In this document: positions 1-8,644 of the stretch, piece after piece
Layout of the letters: the number at the start of each line of letters is the position of its first letter
Numbering within the stretch: position 1 is the first letter of the stretch
Source: Mesorhizobium amorphae CCNWGS0123
GTDB lineage: Bacteria > Pseudomonadota > Alphaproteobacteria > Rhizobiales > Rhizobiaceae
DNA length: 64,000 bases
Direction of reading: 5' to 3'
NCBI RefSeq assembly: GCF_001686985.1
Contig: NZ_CP015318.1
Coordinates: 246,001-310,000, forward strand
Program-made: the position numbers and the translations under genes
Notes under the pieces: generated by a model
What the model was told of the DNA's origin: nothing
Seen by the model: the letters and a program-made list of their open reading frames with translations, nothing else
Database searches by the model: none

Positions 1-250
1 ATCCACGATCTGCACCGCGAAGATCCCACCTAAACCAGGCCTTCAGCCCCGGAGCCGCCCGACTGATGCAGCGGATGATCCGGTCTCGGAATACCCGCTT
101 CGCTTGAAACAACGTCCACCATCGTCCACTCCGTTTGCACTGCAGCAAAGACGGGAAGACGCTATGTCCGGACGATGAAGCTGGTGTGACGATTTCGACC
201 GGGAGTTGCGTTCGGTTGAACCTGAACCCGACCTCAGTGGGCGCGGCAAC

Positions 251-784
251 TCATTTTGCAATCTCCAGCAGCGACGCCACCAGCAGTCGGCGCTCGTCCT
301 GCGAGAGCACGTCGGAATCGAAGAGATTCATGCTGCGAAGCCCTTCAATGGCGAGAAAGCAGACCAGCAGCGCCTTGATATCAGGCGTCTCATCCTTCAG
401 CCGCTCGAACAGCTGCTGCTTGAAGGTTTTTATCGGCGTCATGAAATCGGGATCCTCGGCGATTGCCGAAAAGATCCAGGATGCCGAAGGTTTCGGCTCC
501 TCGCAATCGTCGGCCGAAAGCCTGACATAGGCCGCAAGCCGGCTTTCGCTGCCGTTGTCGGTCGCGCGGGACTCCAGCGCCTGCTCGAATTCGCGCAGAT
601 AGTCCTCCACCAGGCCCTGCATCAGTTTGGCCTTGGTCGGGAAATTGTAGAGCAGGCCGCCCTTCGACACACCGGCGCGGCTGGCGACGGCGTCGAGCGA
701 CAGGCTGCCGGGACCGGTCTCCCGCGCCACCTCGGCGGCAGCGGCGAGGATCTTGTCGCGGGAATTTGCTCTGCGGGTTTTCAT
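251..784 (-). CDS. TetR/AcrR-family transcriptional regulator
   Basis: A 177-aa protein with an N-terminal TetR helix-turn-helix (about residues 8-55, containing SLDAVASRAGVSKGGLLYNF) and a variable ligand-binding C-terminal half. The start is supported by GGGGAGG just upstream. It is divergent from an RND efflux operon 147 bp away, the classical arrangement for a local repressor of a pump. A 14-bp palindrome (825-838) in the shared region is the likely operator. The ligand cannot be predicted. Family assignment is firm; control of the neighbouring pump is inferred from position. Confidence 0.88.
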   Translation of the reverse strand: MKTRRANSRDKILAAAAEVARETGPGSLSLDAVASRAGVSKGGLLYNFPTKAKLMQGLVEDYLREFEQALESRATDNGSESRLAAYVRLSADDCEEPKPSASWIFSAIAEDPDFMTPIKTFKQQLFERLKDETPDIKALLVCFLAIEGLRSMNLFDSDVLSQDERRLLVASLLEIAK

Positions 785-816
785 CGGCGCCTCCCCTTAC
801 ATTAGCCTATGTGGAA

Positions 817-845
817 TTGACAAGACCGTCCAGACGGTACAGTAA
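817..845 (+). promoter_or_regulatory. Putative promoter with overlapping TetR operator palindrome
   Basis: TTGACA at 817-822 resembles a sigma-70 -35 box. After 17 bp there is a weak -10-like CAGTAA (840-845). The spacer carries the perfect palindrome ACCGTC-CA-GACGGT (825-838). Repressor binding there would block transcription of the RND operon. The palindrome is seen directly; its function is inferred. Confidence 0.45.
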
Positions 846-930
846 GACCGCCATCATTTGAATCGGGACATGACGCCAATATCTGTCCCGGGATCGACCG
901 CCATGCCGGTCGCCGGTTGAGGGGGCACTC

Positions 931-2241
931 TTGTTCAAGCGCATCATCCAGATAATCGTCATCGCCTTGGTTTTGCTCGTGCTCGCGGTGGTATGCGGCG
1001 GCATCGTCGGCTTCAACTTCCTGCGCGACAACGGGATCAAGCAGTATTTCGCCACGATGAAGCCGCCCGCGGCGACCGTGTCGACGACCATCGTCAAGCC
1101 GTCGAGTTGGACGCCGGGCGTCGAGGCCATCGGCACGGTCAGTGCCGTGCGCGGTGTCGACCTCACCGTCGAAACCGCCGGCATCGTCAGGGAGATCCTC
1201 TTCCACGCCAACCAGAAGGTTGCGGACGGGGCGGTCCTGCTGCAGCTCGACGATGCCGTCGAGCGCGCCGACCTCGAAGCGACGAAGGCGCAAGTGGCGG
1301 TCGTCCAGACGGCGCTGGAGCGCGCCATCGAACTGCAGAAGCGCGGCGTCAATCCGGAAGCCACGCTCGACACGGCACGTGCAACCGCAACAGCCACCCA
1401 AGCCCAAGTGGCCAAGCTGCAGGCGGTGCTCGACCAGAAGCGGCTGACGGCACCTTTCAGCGGCACGGTGGGTATCCCGAAAATCGACCTCGGCCAGTAT
1501 CTGGCGCCCGGCACCGCGGTGGTGACCTTGCAGGACCTGGACACGATGCGGGTCGACTTCTCGGTTCCCGAGCAGCAGCTGCCGCTGCTGAAGATCGATC
1601 AGACAGTGCGGCTAGGCATTGGCGGCGGTGAGATGCCGTTCGCTGGCAGGATCCGCGGCATCGACCCCAAGATTGATCCCGCGAGCCGGCTTGTCACCAT
1701 CCGGGCAGAGGTCGCCAACACCGAAGGCAAGCTGACGCCTGGCCAGTTCGTGCAAGTGCGTGTCGAACTGCCCGAGGAAAACAACGTGCTGGCGGTGCCG
1801 CAGACGGCGCTGACGTCCAGCCTCTATGGCGACTTCGTCTTCGTCGTGCGTCCGGCCAAGGCTGCCGAGGCCGCTCCGGCCCCGGCAGGCAAGCCGGAAG
1901 AAAAGCCGGCCGACAAACCTGCGGCGGATGCCGCCAAGCCCGCGGATGCGATGAAACCCGCTGCCGAAGGTGCTGCAGCAAAGCCAGCCGACAAGGCGGC
2001 TGCAGACCCGGCCAAGCCTGCAACGGAAGCGCCGAAGCCGGAGCCGGAGCTTGTCCTTTCGCAGGTCTTCGTCAAGCCGGGCCGCCGCAACAATGGCATG
2101 GTTGAGGTCCTGGAAGGGATCGCCTCCGGTGACGAGGTCGTCACCGCCGGTCAGAACCGGCTCTACAACGGCATGTCCGTTGCCGTCGACAACACCATCG
2201 ACCCGACCAAATCGGCTAACAACCAGGCCGCCCAGCAATGA
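931..2241 (+). CDS. RND efflux periplasmic adaptor (HlyD/MFP family)
   Basis: A 436-aa adaptor that would link an inner-membrane RND pump to an outer-membrane channel. It has an N-terminal membrane anchor (about residues 5-27), a lipoyl/hairpin section (about 60-190) and beta-barrel and membrane-proximal domains. The start is TTG preceded by GAGGGGG. An insertion rich in Ala, Lys and Pro (about residues 306-373) splits the C-terminal domain, which is unusual for the family. The stop overlaps the pump gene in ATGA, implying translational coupling. No outer-membrane channel gene is adjacent, so a TolC-like channel encoded elsewhere is presumably used. Confidence 0.9.
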   Translation: MFKRIIQIIVIALVLLVLAVVCGGIVGFNFLRDNGIKQYFATMKPPAATVSTTIVKPSSWTPGVEAIGTVSAVRGVDLTVETAGIVREILFHANQKVADGAVLLQLDDAVERADLEATKAQVAVVQTALERAIELQKRGVNPEATLDTARATATATQAQVAKLQAVLDQKRLTAPFSGTVGIPKIDLGQYLAPGTAVVTLQDLDTMRVDFSVPEQQLPLLKIDQTVRLGIGGGEMPFAGRIRGIDPKIDPASRLVTIRAEVANTEGKLTPGQFVQVRVELPEENNVLAVPQTALTSSLYGDFVFVVRPAKAAEAAPAPAGKPEEKPADKPAADAAKPADAMKPAAEGAAAKPADKAAADPAKPATEAPKPEPELVLSQVFVKPGRRNNGMVEVLEGIASGDEVVTAGQNRLYNGMSVAVDNTIDPTKSANNQAAQQ

Positions 2242-5200
2242 GCATTTCCGACATCTTCATCCGTCGCCCGGTCCTGTCGACCGTTCTGGCCTGCATGATC
2301 CTGCTCCTGGGTTTTCAGGGCATCTTCAACCTGTCGATCCGGCAATACCCGAAGGTCGATGAAACCGCGATCACGATCACGACCGCCTATCCCGGCGCCA
2401 GCGCCGACCTGATCCAGGGCTTCATCTCCGCGCCGATCGCGCGCGCCGTCGCCTCGACCGAAAACATCGACTACGTCACCTCGGCAAGCCGGCCGTCTTC
2501 CAGCACCGTGACGGTGCAGATGAAACTCGGTTCCAATCCCGATGTCGCGCTGACCGAAGTGCTGTCGAAGGTGCAAGGCGTGCGCGGCACCTTGCCGGAT
2601 GCGTCCAAGGACCCTGTGATCGTCAAAGGCACCGGCGACCAGTTCGCGATGATGTACATCTCGATGCAGAATCCGAACATGACGAAGGAGCAGCTGACCG
2701 AATATATCGAGCGCGTCATCCGGCCCCGTATCTCGACGGTGGAAGGCGTTGCCGACGTGCAGATCTTCGGCGCCCAGGAATATTCGATGCGCGTCTGGAT
2801 CGACCCGGTCAAGCTTGCCGCGCGCGGCGTCACCGCGGCGGACGTGCTGACCGCCATCAATGATTCCAACTTCCTCTCCGCGCCCGGCAATACCCAGAAC
2901 GAGTATGTCGTCTCGTCGATCACCGTGCGCTCGACATTGCAGACCCCGGAGGCTTTCGCCGAGCTTCCGCTGCGCTCGAAAGACGGCAACGTGGTGCGGT
3001 TGCGCGACGTTGCGCGCGTGGAACTGGGCGCGGAGAATACCGACACCAGGGTCAGCTTCAACGGCAAGCCCGGCACCTTCCTCGCCATCTTCCCGACGCC
3101 GGCGGCGAACCCGCTGACGACGGCGGCGGCGATCCACAAGATCGTGCCGACGATCCAGGACACGCTGCCGAAAGGCATGACGATCGAGATCGTCTATGAT
3201 TCCACCGAACAGATCAGCGCCTCGATCGAGGAGGTGTTCAAGACCATCGCCGAGGCGGTGGCCATCGTCATCGTCGTCATCCTGCTCTTCCTCGGTTCGT
3301 TCCGCTCGGTGATGATGCCGATCGTCACCATTCCGCTATCGCTGATCGGCGTCTGCTTCCTGCTGCTTTCGGTCGGCTATTCGATCAACCTCCTGTCGTT
3401 GCTGGCCATGGTGCTGGCGATCGGCCTGGTCGTCGACGACGCCATCGTGGTGGTGGAGAACATTCACCGCCACATGGAAGAAGACCACATGTCGCCGATG
3501 CAGGCGGCCTTCAACGGCATGCGGGAAATCTTTTCCGCCATCGTCGCCATGACGATCACGCTGGCCGCAGTGTTCGCGCCGTTGGCTTTCACCGGCGGCC
3601 TGACCGGCGCACTGTTTCGCGAATTCGCCGTCACCCTTGCCGGTTCGGTGGTGCTGTCAGGCATCATCGCCGTCACCATCACGCCGATGATGTCGGCGCG
3701 CCTGCTGAAGGCAGGCGCGCCCGGCCGTTTCCAGCGCGTTGTCGACGGCACCTTCGGGTGGGTCGAGCGCGTCTATGAGAAGGCGGTCAAAGGCTCGCTG
3801 AATTATCGCCCGGTGACACTGATCATCGTCCTTGCGCTGGTCGGCGTCACCGGCTTCGCCTTCACAAAGACCTCGAGCGAACTGGCGCCGGAAGAAGACC
3901 AAGGCTTCCTGCTGTCGATCGTGACCGGGCCGCGCTACGCGACGTCGGACTATACCGAGACCTACGTCAATCAGATCCTGGGCCTGGTCAAGGATATCCC
4001 GGAAACGCGGGCGCAGTTTTCGGCGGTCGCCTTCGGCGGCCAGACCAACGGCGCCTTCGTCGGCTTCGCGTTCAAGGACTGGGCCGAGCGCGCCCGCAGT
4101 TCGAAGGAGCTCCAGGCCGACATACAAGGGCGTCTCGGCAAGGTCGCCGGCGTCGAGGCCTTCGTCTTCGCGCCGCCGACGCTGCCGGGCTCCGGCGGCG
4201 GCCTGCCCATCTCGATGGTGGTGCGCTCGACCGGCGCTGCTTCAGAGGTCTACGAGGCGGCGGAGCAGATCAAGAACAAGGCGCAGGCCTCCGGCCGTTT
4301 CATCGTCGTGCAGAACTCGATGTCCTACGACGCGCCACAGGTGACGGTGACCATCGATCGCGATCGCGCCGCGGCCCTCAACCTGCCGATCGCCGACATC
4401 GGCCGCACCTTGACCTTGCTGGTCGGCGGTGCCGAAGTGGCGCAGTTCGACCGCGACTCCAACAGCTACGACATCATCCCGCAGGTGCCGCAGGAATTCC
4501 GCGACAATCCCGAGAAGCTGGCCGAGTATTTCGTGCGCAGCGCCTCGGGCGAGATGGTGCCGCTTTCTTCCGTGGTGACGATTTCGACCAATGCGTCGCC
4601 GGCGGCCATTGAGCAGTTCAACCAGCTGAACTCGGCGACGATTTCCGCGCTGCCGCTGCCTGGCGTCACCACTGGTGACGGACTGAAGGCCCTGGAGGAC
4701 ATCGCCAAGGAGAGCCTGCCCGAAACCTTCTTCGTCGACTATTCCGGTCAGTCCAGGCAGGAGAAGGAACAGGGCAACACGATCCTGATCGCCTTTGCGG
4801 CGGCCGTGCTGGTCATCTATTTGGTGCTGGCGGCGCAGTTCGAAAGCTTCCGCGATCCGCTGATCATCATGATGGCGGTGCCGCTGTCGATCTTCGGCGC
4901 CATCGTACCGCTCAATCTGGGTCTCGGAACGCTGAACATCTACACCCAGGTCGGCTTGATCACGCTGATCGGCCTGATCACCAAGCACGGCATCCTTTTG
5001 GTCGAGTTTGCCAACCAGCAGCGAGAGAAGCACCATATGTCGCGGCGCGAAGCGATCGTCGCCTCTGCCAAGGTCCGATTGCGGCCGATCCTGATGACGA
5101 CGGCGGCGATGGCGCTGGGCGTGGTGCCGCTGATCATCTCCAGTGGTGCCGGCGCCGCAGCCCGTTACTCGATGGGCCTGGTGATCTTCACCGGCATCCT

Positions 5201-5321
5201 GGTCGGAACCATGTTCACGCTGTTCGTGGTGCCGATGTTCTACACCTTCATCGCCAGCAAGGACTTGCCGCATCACGCCGAGAAGCCGGATCCGAAGCTG
5301 ATGCCGGTGCCGGTGGACTGA
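2238..5321 (+). CDS. RND multidrug efflux inner-membrane transporter (HAE1 type)
   Basis: A 1027-aa proton-driven exporter of the AcrB/MexB class, full length for the family. It opens with the typical MSISDIFIRRPVLS and has two large periplasmic loops between TM1-TM2 and TM7-TM8. The TM4 acidic pair for proton relay is visible in AIGLVVDDAIVVVENIHRH, and the second half has the matching LITLIGLITKHGILLVEFAN. It is coupled by an ATGA overlap to its adaptor. Substrate range cannot be read from sequence, but the HAE1 type points to hydrophobic or amphiphilic compounds rather than metals. A strong terminator follows the stop. Confidence 0.95.
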   Translation: MSISDIFIRRPVLSTVLACMILLLGFQGIFNLSIRQYPKVDETAITITTAYPGASADLIQGFISAPIARAVASTENIDYVTSASRPSSSTVTVQMKLGSNPDVALTEVLSKVQGVRGTLPDASKDPVIVKGTGDQFAMMYISMQNPNMTKEQLTEYIERVIRPRISTVEGVADVQIFGAQEYSMRVWIDPVKLAARGVTAADVLTAINDSNFLSAPGNTQNEYVVSSITVRSTLQTPEAFAELPLRSKDGNVVRLRDVARVELGAENTDTRVSFNGKPGTFLAIFPTPAANPLTTAAAIHKIVPTIQDTLPKGMTIEIVYDSTEQISASIEEVFKTIAEAVAIVIVVILLFLGSFRSVMMPIVTIPLSLIGVCFLLLSVGYSINLLSLLAMVLAIGLVVDDAIVVVENIHRHMEEDHMSPMQAAFNGMREIFSAIVAMTITLAAVFAPLAFTGGLTGALFREFAVTLAGSVVLSGIIAVTITPMMSARLLKAGAPGRFQRVVDGTFGWVERVYEKAVKGSLNYRPVTLIIVLALVGVTGFAFTKTSSELAPEEDQGFLLSIVTGPRYATSDYTETYVNQILGLVKDIPETRAQFSAVAFGGQTNGAFVGFAFKDWAERARSSKELQADIQGRLGKVAGVEAFVFAPPTLPGSGGGLPISMVVRSTGAASEVYEAAEQIKNKAQASGRFIVVQNSMSYDAPQVTVTIDRDRAAALNLPIADIGRTLTLLVGGAEVAQFDRDSNSYDIIPQVPQEFRDNPEKLAEYFVRSASGEMVPLSSVVTISTNASPAAIEQFNQLNSATISALPLPGVTTGDGLKALEDIAKESLPETFFVDYSGQSRQEKEQGNTILIAFAAAVLVIYLVLAAQFESFRDPLIIMMAVPLSIFGAIVPLNLGLGTLNIYTQVGLITLIGLITKHGILLVEFANQQREKHHMSRREAIVASAKVRLRPILMTTAAMALGVVPLIISSGAGAAARYSMGLVIFTGILVGTMFTLFVVPMFYTFIASKDLPHHAEKPDPKLMPVPVD

Positions 5322-5334
5322 CAAAGACAAGCGA

Positions 5335-5371
5335 CAAAAAAAGAGGCCGGAAATTTCCGGCCCCTTTTTTG
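5335..5371 (+). terminator. Intrinsic terminator of the RND operon
   Basis: A perfect palindrome GGCCGGAAATTTCCGGCC (5345-5362) is followed by six T residues and preceded by an A tract. It can therefore work in both directions, ending the RND operon and possibly the oppositely oriented L,D-transpeptidase gene. Confidence 0.9.
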
Positions 5372-5483
5372 ACTGAGTTGATTAACCGCGGAAACCGCTT
5401 ACAGCACCTTCCGGCGGGAGCCTGAAACGGTGAAAGCGCGGCAAGCTTGCCGAAGCTTCACAGCCGGCTCCAACCACAGCCTG

Positions 5484-5936
5484 CTACTTGACGATGACGA
5501 TGCTGGTGTTGGCCGGGCCAAAGGCCTCGACCAGCTGGTAGAAATCGGCGGCATTGTCGGGATGCAGCCGCACGCAGCCATGCGAGGCAGGCCGGCCGAG
5601 GTTCTTGATGGCATAAGTCGCATGCACCGCGTAGCCGCCACTGAAGAAAACCGAATGCGGCATCGGGGCATTGTCGTATTTCTTCGAGTACCACATCTCA
5701 TGCATGCGGGTCGGCTTGAACGAGCCGGTCGGCGTGACATACCCCCTGCCGCCGGTCGACACCTTCCAGGCGAAGGTCGGGCGGCCGTCGACCAGCACTT
5801 CCATGGTCTGCTGCGAAAGCGAGACACGGGCCAGGATCTGGTTGGCATGGGCGGCGCCACTGCCGAAGAACAAGGCCGCGCCGGTAAGCGCAGCGGCAGT
5901 GATGTTGATAAGCTTGGCGGAAATGGTGGTGTGCAT
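5484..5936 (-). CDS. L,D-transpeptidase (YkuD domain), exported
   Basis: A 150-aa protein with a signal peptide (about residues 1-32, ending near GSGAAHA) and a YkuD catalytic domain. The signature SHGCVRLH places the nucleophile at Cys121 with His119, and a further His lies at about 105 in VHATYA. Such enzymes form 3-3 peptidoglycan crosslinks or attach proteins to peptidoglycan in the periplasm. I chose the internal ATG at 5936 because it follows AGAGGGG and starts the signal peptide. It is near the minimum size for the family, with no binding domain. It stands alone, convergent with the RND operon. Confidence 0.9.
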   Translation of the reverse strand: MHTTISAKLINITAAALTGAALFFGSGAAHANQILARVSLSQQTMEVLVDGRPTFAWKVSTGGRGYVTPTGSFKPTRMHEMWYSKKYDNAPMPHSVFFSGGYAVHATYAIKNLGRPASHGCVRLHPDNAADFYQLVEAFGPANTSIVIVK

Positions 5937-6293
5937 GATGTCCCCTCTCTCTGCCGGTCCGGCCGGCTCCAATTCGATGGCGGACTTATCGCTGCGTCAT
6001 GTTTCAGGCCGACTTCGCTTGATGCTCGCTTTTGTTTCGAATCTGTTTCCTAATATTAACAAGTATGGTTACCCCGACCCGCCGGTTCAGGCCACTATGG
6101 TCTGGCGGCTCTACAACCCGACACAACCGAACTCTCACGCTTTTGCGAAACGAAGGCGCGATTTTCCTTTACAGGAAAGGGACTTAAGCCGTCTCGAAAC
6201 CAACCTGCAACAAAGCGTCGCCCACGCGGCATGATCTGGATACAGCCTGGCCGCACAGTTGACGTAACGAAAAGCAGTCGGCACCAAACGAAA
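5937..6293. other. Intergenic stretch without recognised gene
   Basis: A spacer of 357 bp. It begins with the leader of the L,D-transpeptidase gene and includes a locally AT-rich stretch around 6046-6070 that could hold promoters. I see no convincing coding sequence, repeat or stress-type promoter in it. Confidence 0.4.
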
Positions 6294-6626
6294 ATGAGCA
6301 GCAAAACGAACATCCCGTCCTGGATCCTCAGGATAAGCATCGCGGCGGTCATCGTCGGCGGCGTCGGCACAATTGCCGCAAGCCCGATGACGACGCTTGC
6401 GGCGATGAACACGGGCGAGGTTTCGACGCTGCATGCCGCACTGTTCATCGCCACGGTCTGGATCGTCTCCAGCCTGCGCATTAACCGGCTCAAGGCCCTC
6501 TGGCGGGTCGGCCTTGGGCTGAAGTGGATGCGCGGCGCCTCCGGCTACTTGCTGCCGAGAGGACCGAAGGCCCGCGCCGCGACGGGGGGCTCCGTGGGCG
6601 GCGCGGGCACTTCGGGGGTTTCCTGA
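6294..6626 (+). CDS. Small hypothetical membrane protein
   Basis: A 110-aa reading frame with two hydrophobic segments (about residues 9-32 and 44-62) and a basic C-terminal tail rich in Gly and Ala. I do not recognise the family. I chose ATG 6294 because the hydrophobic part follows directly; an upstream in-frame start at 6231 is possible. No strong ribosome-binding site is visible, so the gene is only moderately supported. It lies 40 bp before another small membrane protein gene on the same strand, and the two may be cotranscribed. Confidence 0.45.
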   Translation: MSSKTNIPSWILRISIAAVIVGGVGTIAASPMTTLAAMNTGEVSTLHAALFIATVWIVSSLRINRLKALWRVGLGLKWMRGASGYLLPRGPKARAATGGSVGGAGTSGVS

Positions 6627-6666
6627 AGCGCCAATATATTTTGGGCTGATCTGAAGGGATGGAAGA

Positions 6667-6834
6667 ATGAACACGAAGTCTGCTGCCGCGGTGCTTTCTG
6701 CATTGCTTTATGCCCAAGCCCTGCTCGGCTTTGCCGGCCTTGCCGCGGTGCTGTTGCGGGATCGTGCCCAGACCTATGAGGTCAGCCTCGCCAGCGATAT
6801 GCCGTCAGGGCCTTCCGTACTCGTGGTGCGCTGA
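6667..6834 (+). CDS. 55-aa hypothetical single-pass membrane protein
   Basis: A short frame starting with ATG after a good purine-rich site (AGGGATGGAAGA). It encodes MNTKSAAAVLSALLYAQALL and continues with more hydrophobic residues to about residue 30, then a short polar tail ending VLVVR. A single membrane span or uncleaved signal is likely. No family is recognised. The good ribosome-binding site and clean hydrophobic profile favour a real gene. A hairpin follows the stop by a few bases. Confidence 0.5.
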   Translation: MNTKSAAAVLSALLYAQALLGFAGLAAVLLRDRAQTYEVSLASDMPSGPSVLVVR

Positions 6835-6840
6835 GCGATT

Positions 6841-6875
6841 GCATCGGACCCAAAAGATGGAAACCGGTCCGATGC
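6841..6875. terminator. Hairpin between convergent genes
   Basis: Perfect 10-bp arms GCATCGGACC and GGTCCGATGC are separated by 15 nt. It sits directly after the 55-aa gene and before the 3' end of the convergent regulator. There is no T tract, so it may be a rho-dependent or RNA-stabilising structure. It also resembles the hairpin repeats common between rhizobial genes. Confidence 0.4.
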
Positions 6876-6907
6876 TGAAACAAAGAAACAGGGTAACCGT
6901 CCTGTTT

Positions 6908-7591
6908 TCAGTCGGCGCGCTGCGTCGGCGGGTCGAACCGGTAGCCGGCTCCCCTTATTGTGGTGATGGTTTCGGTGTCGAGCTTGCGGCGCAGCCGCAC
7001 GATGCGCGAATCGATCGAACGATCGAACGCGTCGGCGTTTTCGGCAGGTGCCGCTGCAATGATGTCGTCGCGCGTCAGCACCTTGCGCGGGCTGGCCAGA
7101 AACAGCCGGAGCAGCGCCACCTGGCCCGGCGAGAGCTGGTCCTCGGTGCCCGAGCGATGCATGACCATGGCCGACCTCAGATCGACGGTCGCATTCTCCA
7201 GCACGACCAGTTCGCCCGCACCTCTGCCGCGCCGCGCCAACAGGCCGCCGATGCGCGCTGCAAGCTCGCGGACATTGAGCGGACTTTCGACGACGTCGGC
7301 GGCGCCGAGCTCGAGCGCCAGCACCTTGTCGACAAGGTCGGCCGGCCGGCAGATCAGGATGAAATCAGGCCCGCCCTCACCGCCATGGCGCCTCAAGAGA
7401 TCGCGTCCCTCGGCCTGGCTCAGGCTGTCGCCGACAACCACCACGTCGATACCCTTGGCCGAAAGCAGCGACTCCGCTTCCCAGGGCTGGCGCGCTTCGC
7501 GCACGTCGTGGCCACGCCGCTCAAGATGGTCGGCGAGGTCGCTCGCAACCACTTGCGCCAAGGATACGAGCGCGATGACCGATCGTGCCAT
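6908..7591 (-). CDS. OmpR/PhoB-type regulator with degenerate receiver domain
   Basis: A 227-aa protein with an N-terminal receiver-like fold (about 1-115) and a C-terminal winged helix (about 130-222, with RSIDSRIVRLRRKL and TTIRGAGYRF). The receiver lacks its key residues: the acidic pair after beta-1 is replaced (IALVSLAQ), the phospho-acceptor position reads VVVVGDS with the Asp displaced by one, and the conserved Lys is Ser (VVESPLN). It is probably not phosphorylated in the usual way. ATG 7591 follows GAGGTGG. It is divergent from a canonical OmpR regulator, separated by 95 bp. Confidence 0.85.
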   Translation of the reverse strand: MARSVIALVSLAQVVASDLADHLERRGHDVREARQPWEAESLLSAKGIDVVVVGDSLSQAEGRDLLRRHGGEGGPDFILICRPADLVDKVLALELGAADVVESPLNVRELAARIGGLLARRGRGAGELVVLENATVDLRSAMVMHRSGTEDQLSPGQVALLRLFLASPRKVLTRDDIIAAAPAENADAFDRSIDSRIVRLRRKLDTETITTIRGAGYRFDPPTQRAD

Positions 7592-7686
7592 GTTTTTTCC
7601 ACCTCGCGACAGACATCTCAAGATGAGTGCTGGACATGATGTTTATACCCAATCTACTTTCCGCTGAAAGCGGGAGCGAGAGCATA

Positions 7687-8415
7687 GTGCGGGCAAGGAT
7701 TGTAGTCGTCGAGGACGAGCCTGACCTGAGGGAGGCGGTCGCCGAGTATCTTGGCGCCAGCGGCTATGAGGTGGCGATGGCGGAAAGTGCCGCCGAGGCG
7801 CGGACCTTGCTGGAAACGCAATCCTTCCATCTGGCCATTCTCGACATCGCCATGCCCGGCGAGGACGGTCTGTCGTTCGGCCGCTGGCTGCGCTCCAAAA
7901 CCCCGATCGGCATCATCTATGCCACCGCCGCCGGCACCGCGCTCGACCGCATCGTCGGACTGGAGCTCGGCGCCGACGACTACATCGTCAAGCCGTATGA
8001 ATTGCGCGAGGTTCTGGCCAGGGTCCGCAGCGTGCTGCGCCGCGTTCCGCAGCCGACCGTGCCGCAGGCCGCCAAGGCCGAGACGGGCGCCGGGCGCCGC
8101 CTGAGCTTCGGCGCCTTCCAGGCCGATCTCGACGGCAGGCTTGTCACCGGCGCCAACGGCGCGGTCATCGATATGGCCAAGAGCGAGTTCGACGTGCTGG
8201 AGGTCTTCCTGACCCGCGCCAACCGTCTTTTGACGCGCGCCGCGATCTCCGAAGCGATCGGGTTTGTCGAAGATCCGGAATCCTCGCGCGCGGTCGATAT
8301 CCGCATCATGCGGCTGCGCAAGAAGATCGAGGCCGATCCGGCCAATCCGAAATTCCTGCGCACGGTGCGCGGCGAAGGCTATATCTTCTCGCTGCCGAAC
8401 GGCGACGGCAACTGA
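7687..8415 (+). CDS. OmpR-family two-component response regulator
   Basis: A 242-aa regulator. The receiver (about 1-118) keeps the acidic pair VVVEDEPD, the phospho-acceptor Asp in LAILDIAMPG, the Thr in YATAAG and the Lys in DYIVKPYE. The C-terminal winged helix carries DIRIMRLRKKIE and RTVRGEGYIF. I prefer the GTG at 7687, preceded by GGGAGCGAG, because it begins exactly at the receiver; an in-frame ATG at 7627 would add 20 residues. No kinase gene directly follows, but a hybrid kinase starts 229 bp downstream on the same strand. Its target genes are unknown. Confidence 0.88.
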   Translation: MRARIVVVEDEPDLREAVAEYLGASGYEVAMAESAAEARTLLETQSFHLAILDIAMPGEDGLSFGRWLRSKTPIGIIYATAAGTALDRIVGLELGADDYIVKPYELREVLARVRSVLRRVPQPTVPQAAKAETGAGRRLSFGAFQADLDGRLVTGANGAVIDMAKSEFDVLEVFLTRANRLLTRAAISEAIGFVEDPESSRAVDIRIMRLRKKIEADPANPKFLRTVRGEGYIFSLPNGDGN

Positions 8416-8565
8416 GCCGTACAGCCCGGCGTCGTGGATTTGAAATGCTCGCTGTTTCGGCAATAGCGTTCGCCAATTTCAGGATTCAAAACCGTACGAC
8501 GGCGCCGCGCGTCCTTTCGAACACGCAACGGAAGCTGTAGCATTCTGATTTTGCGCATCACGCTT

Positions 8566-8590
8566 CCGGAAATCGGCATCGATTTTCGGG
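8566..8590. repeat. Imperfect hairpin in regulator/kinase spacer
   Basis: CCGGAAATCG and CGATTTTCGG pair with one mismatch around a 4-nt loop, flanked by GCGCAT and ATGCGC. The arrangement resembles dispersed rhizobial intergenic palindromes. It could form a transcript-end structure for the upstream regulator. Confidence 0.35.
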
Positions 8591-8644
8591 CTATGCGCTG
8601 AATTCCGTAGTCTATCAGATGTGGCTTTTGGATAATTGCTGATC

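Noticed and set aside
1..250. Small open frames at the left edge of the window
   Set aside because: No ribosome-binding site, family motif or codon pattern supports them; the stretch looks like the 3' spacer of the TetR gene and may continue outside the window.
802..1544. Long minus-strand open frames over the RND adaptor
   Set aside because: They are antisense shadows of a clearly recognisable adaptor gene and consist of Arg/Ser-rich low-complexity text.
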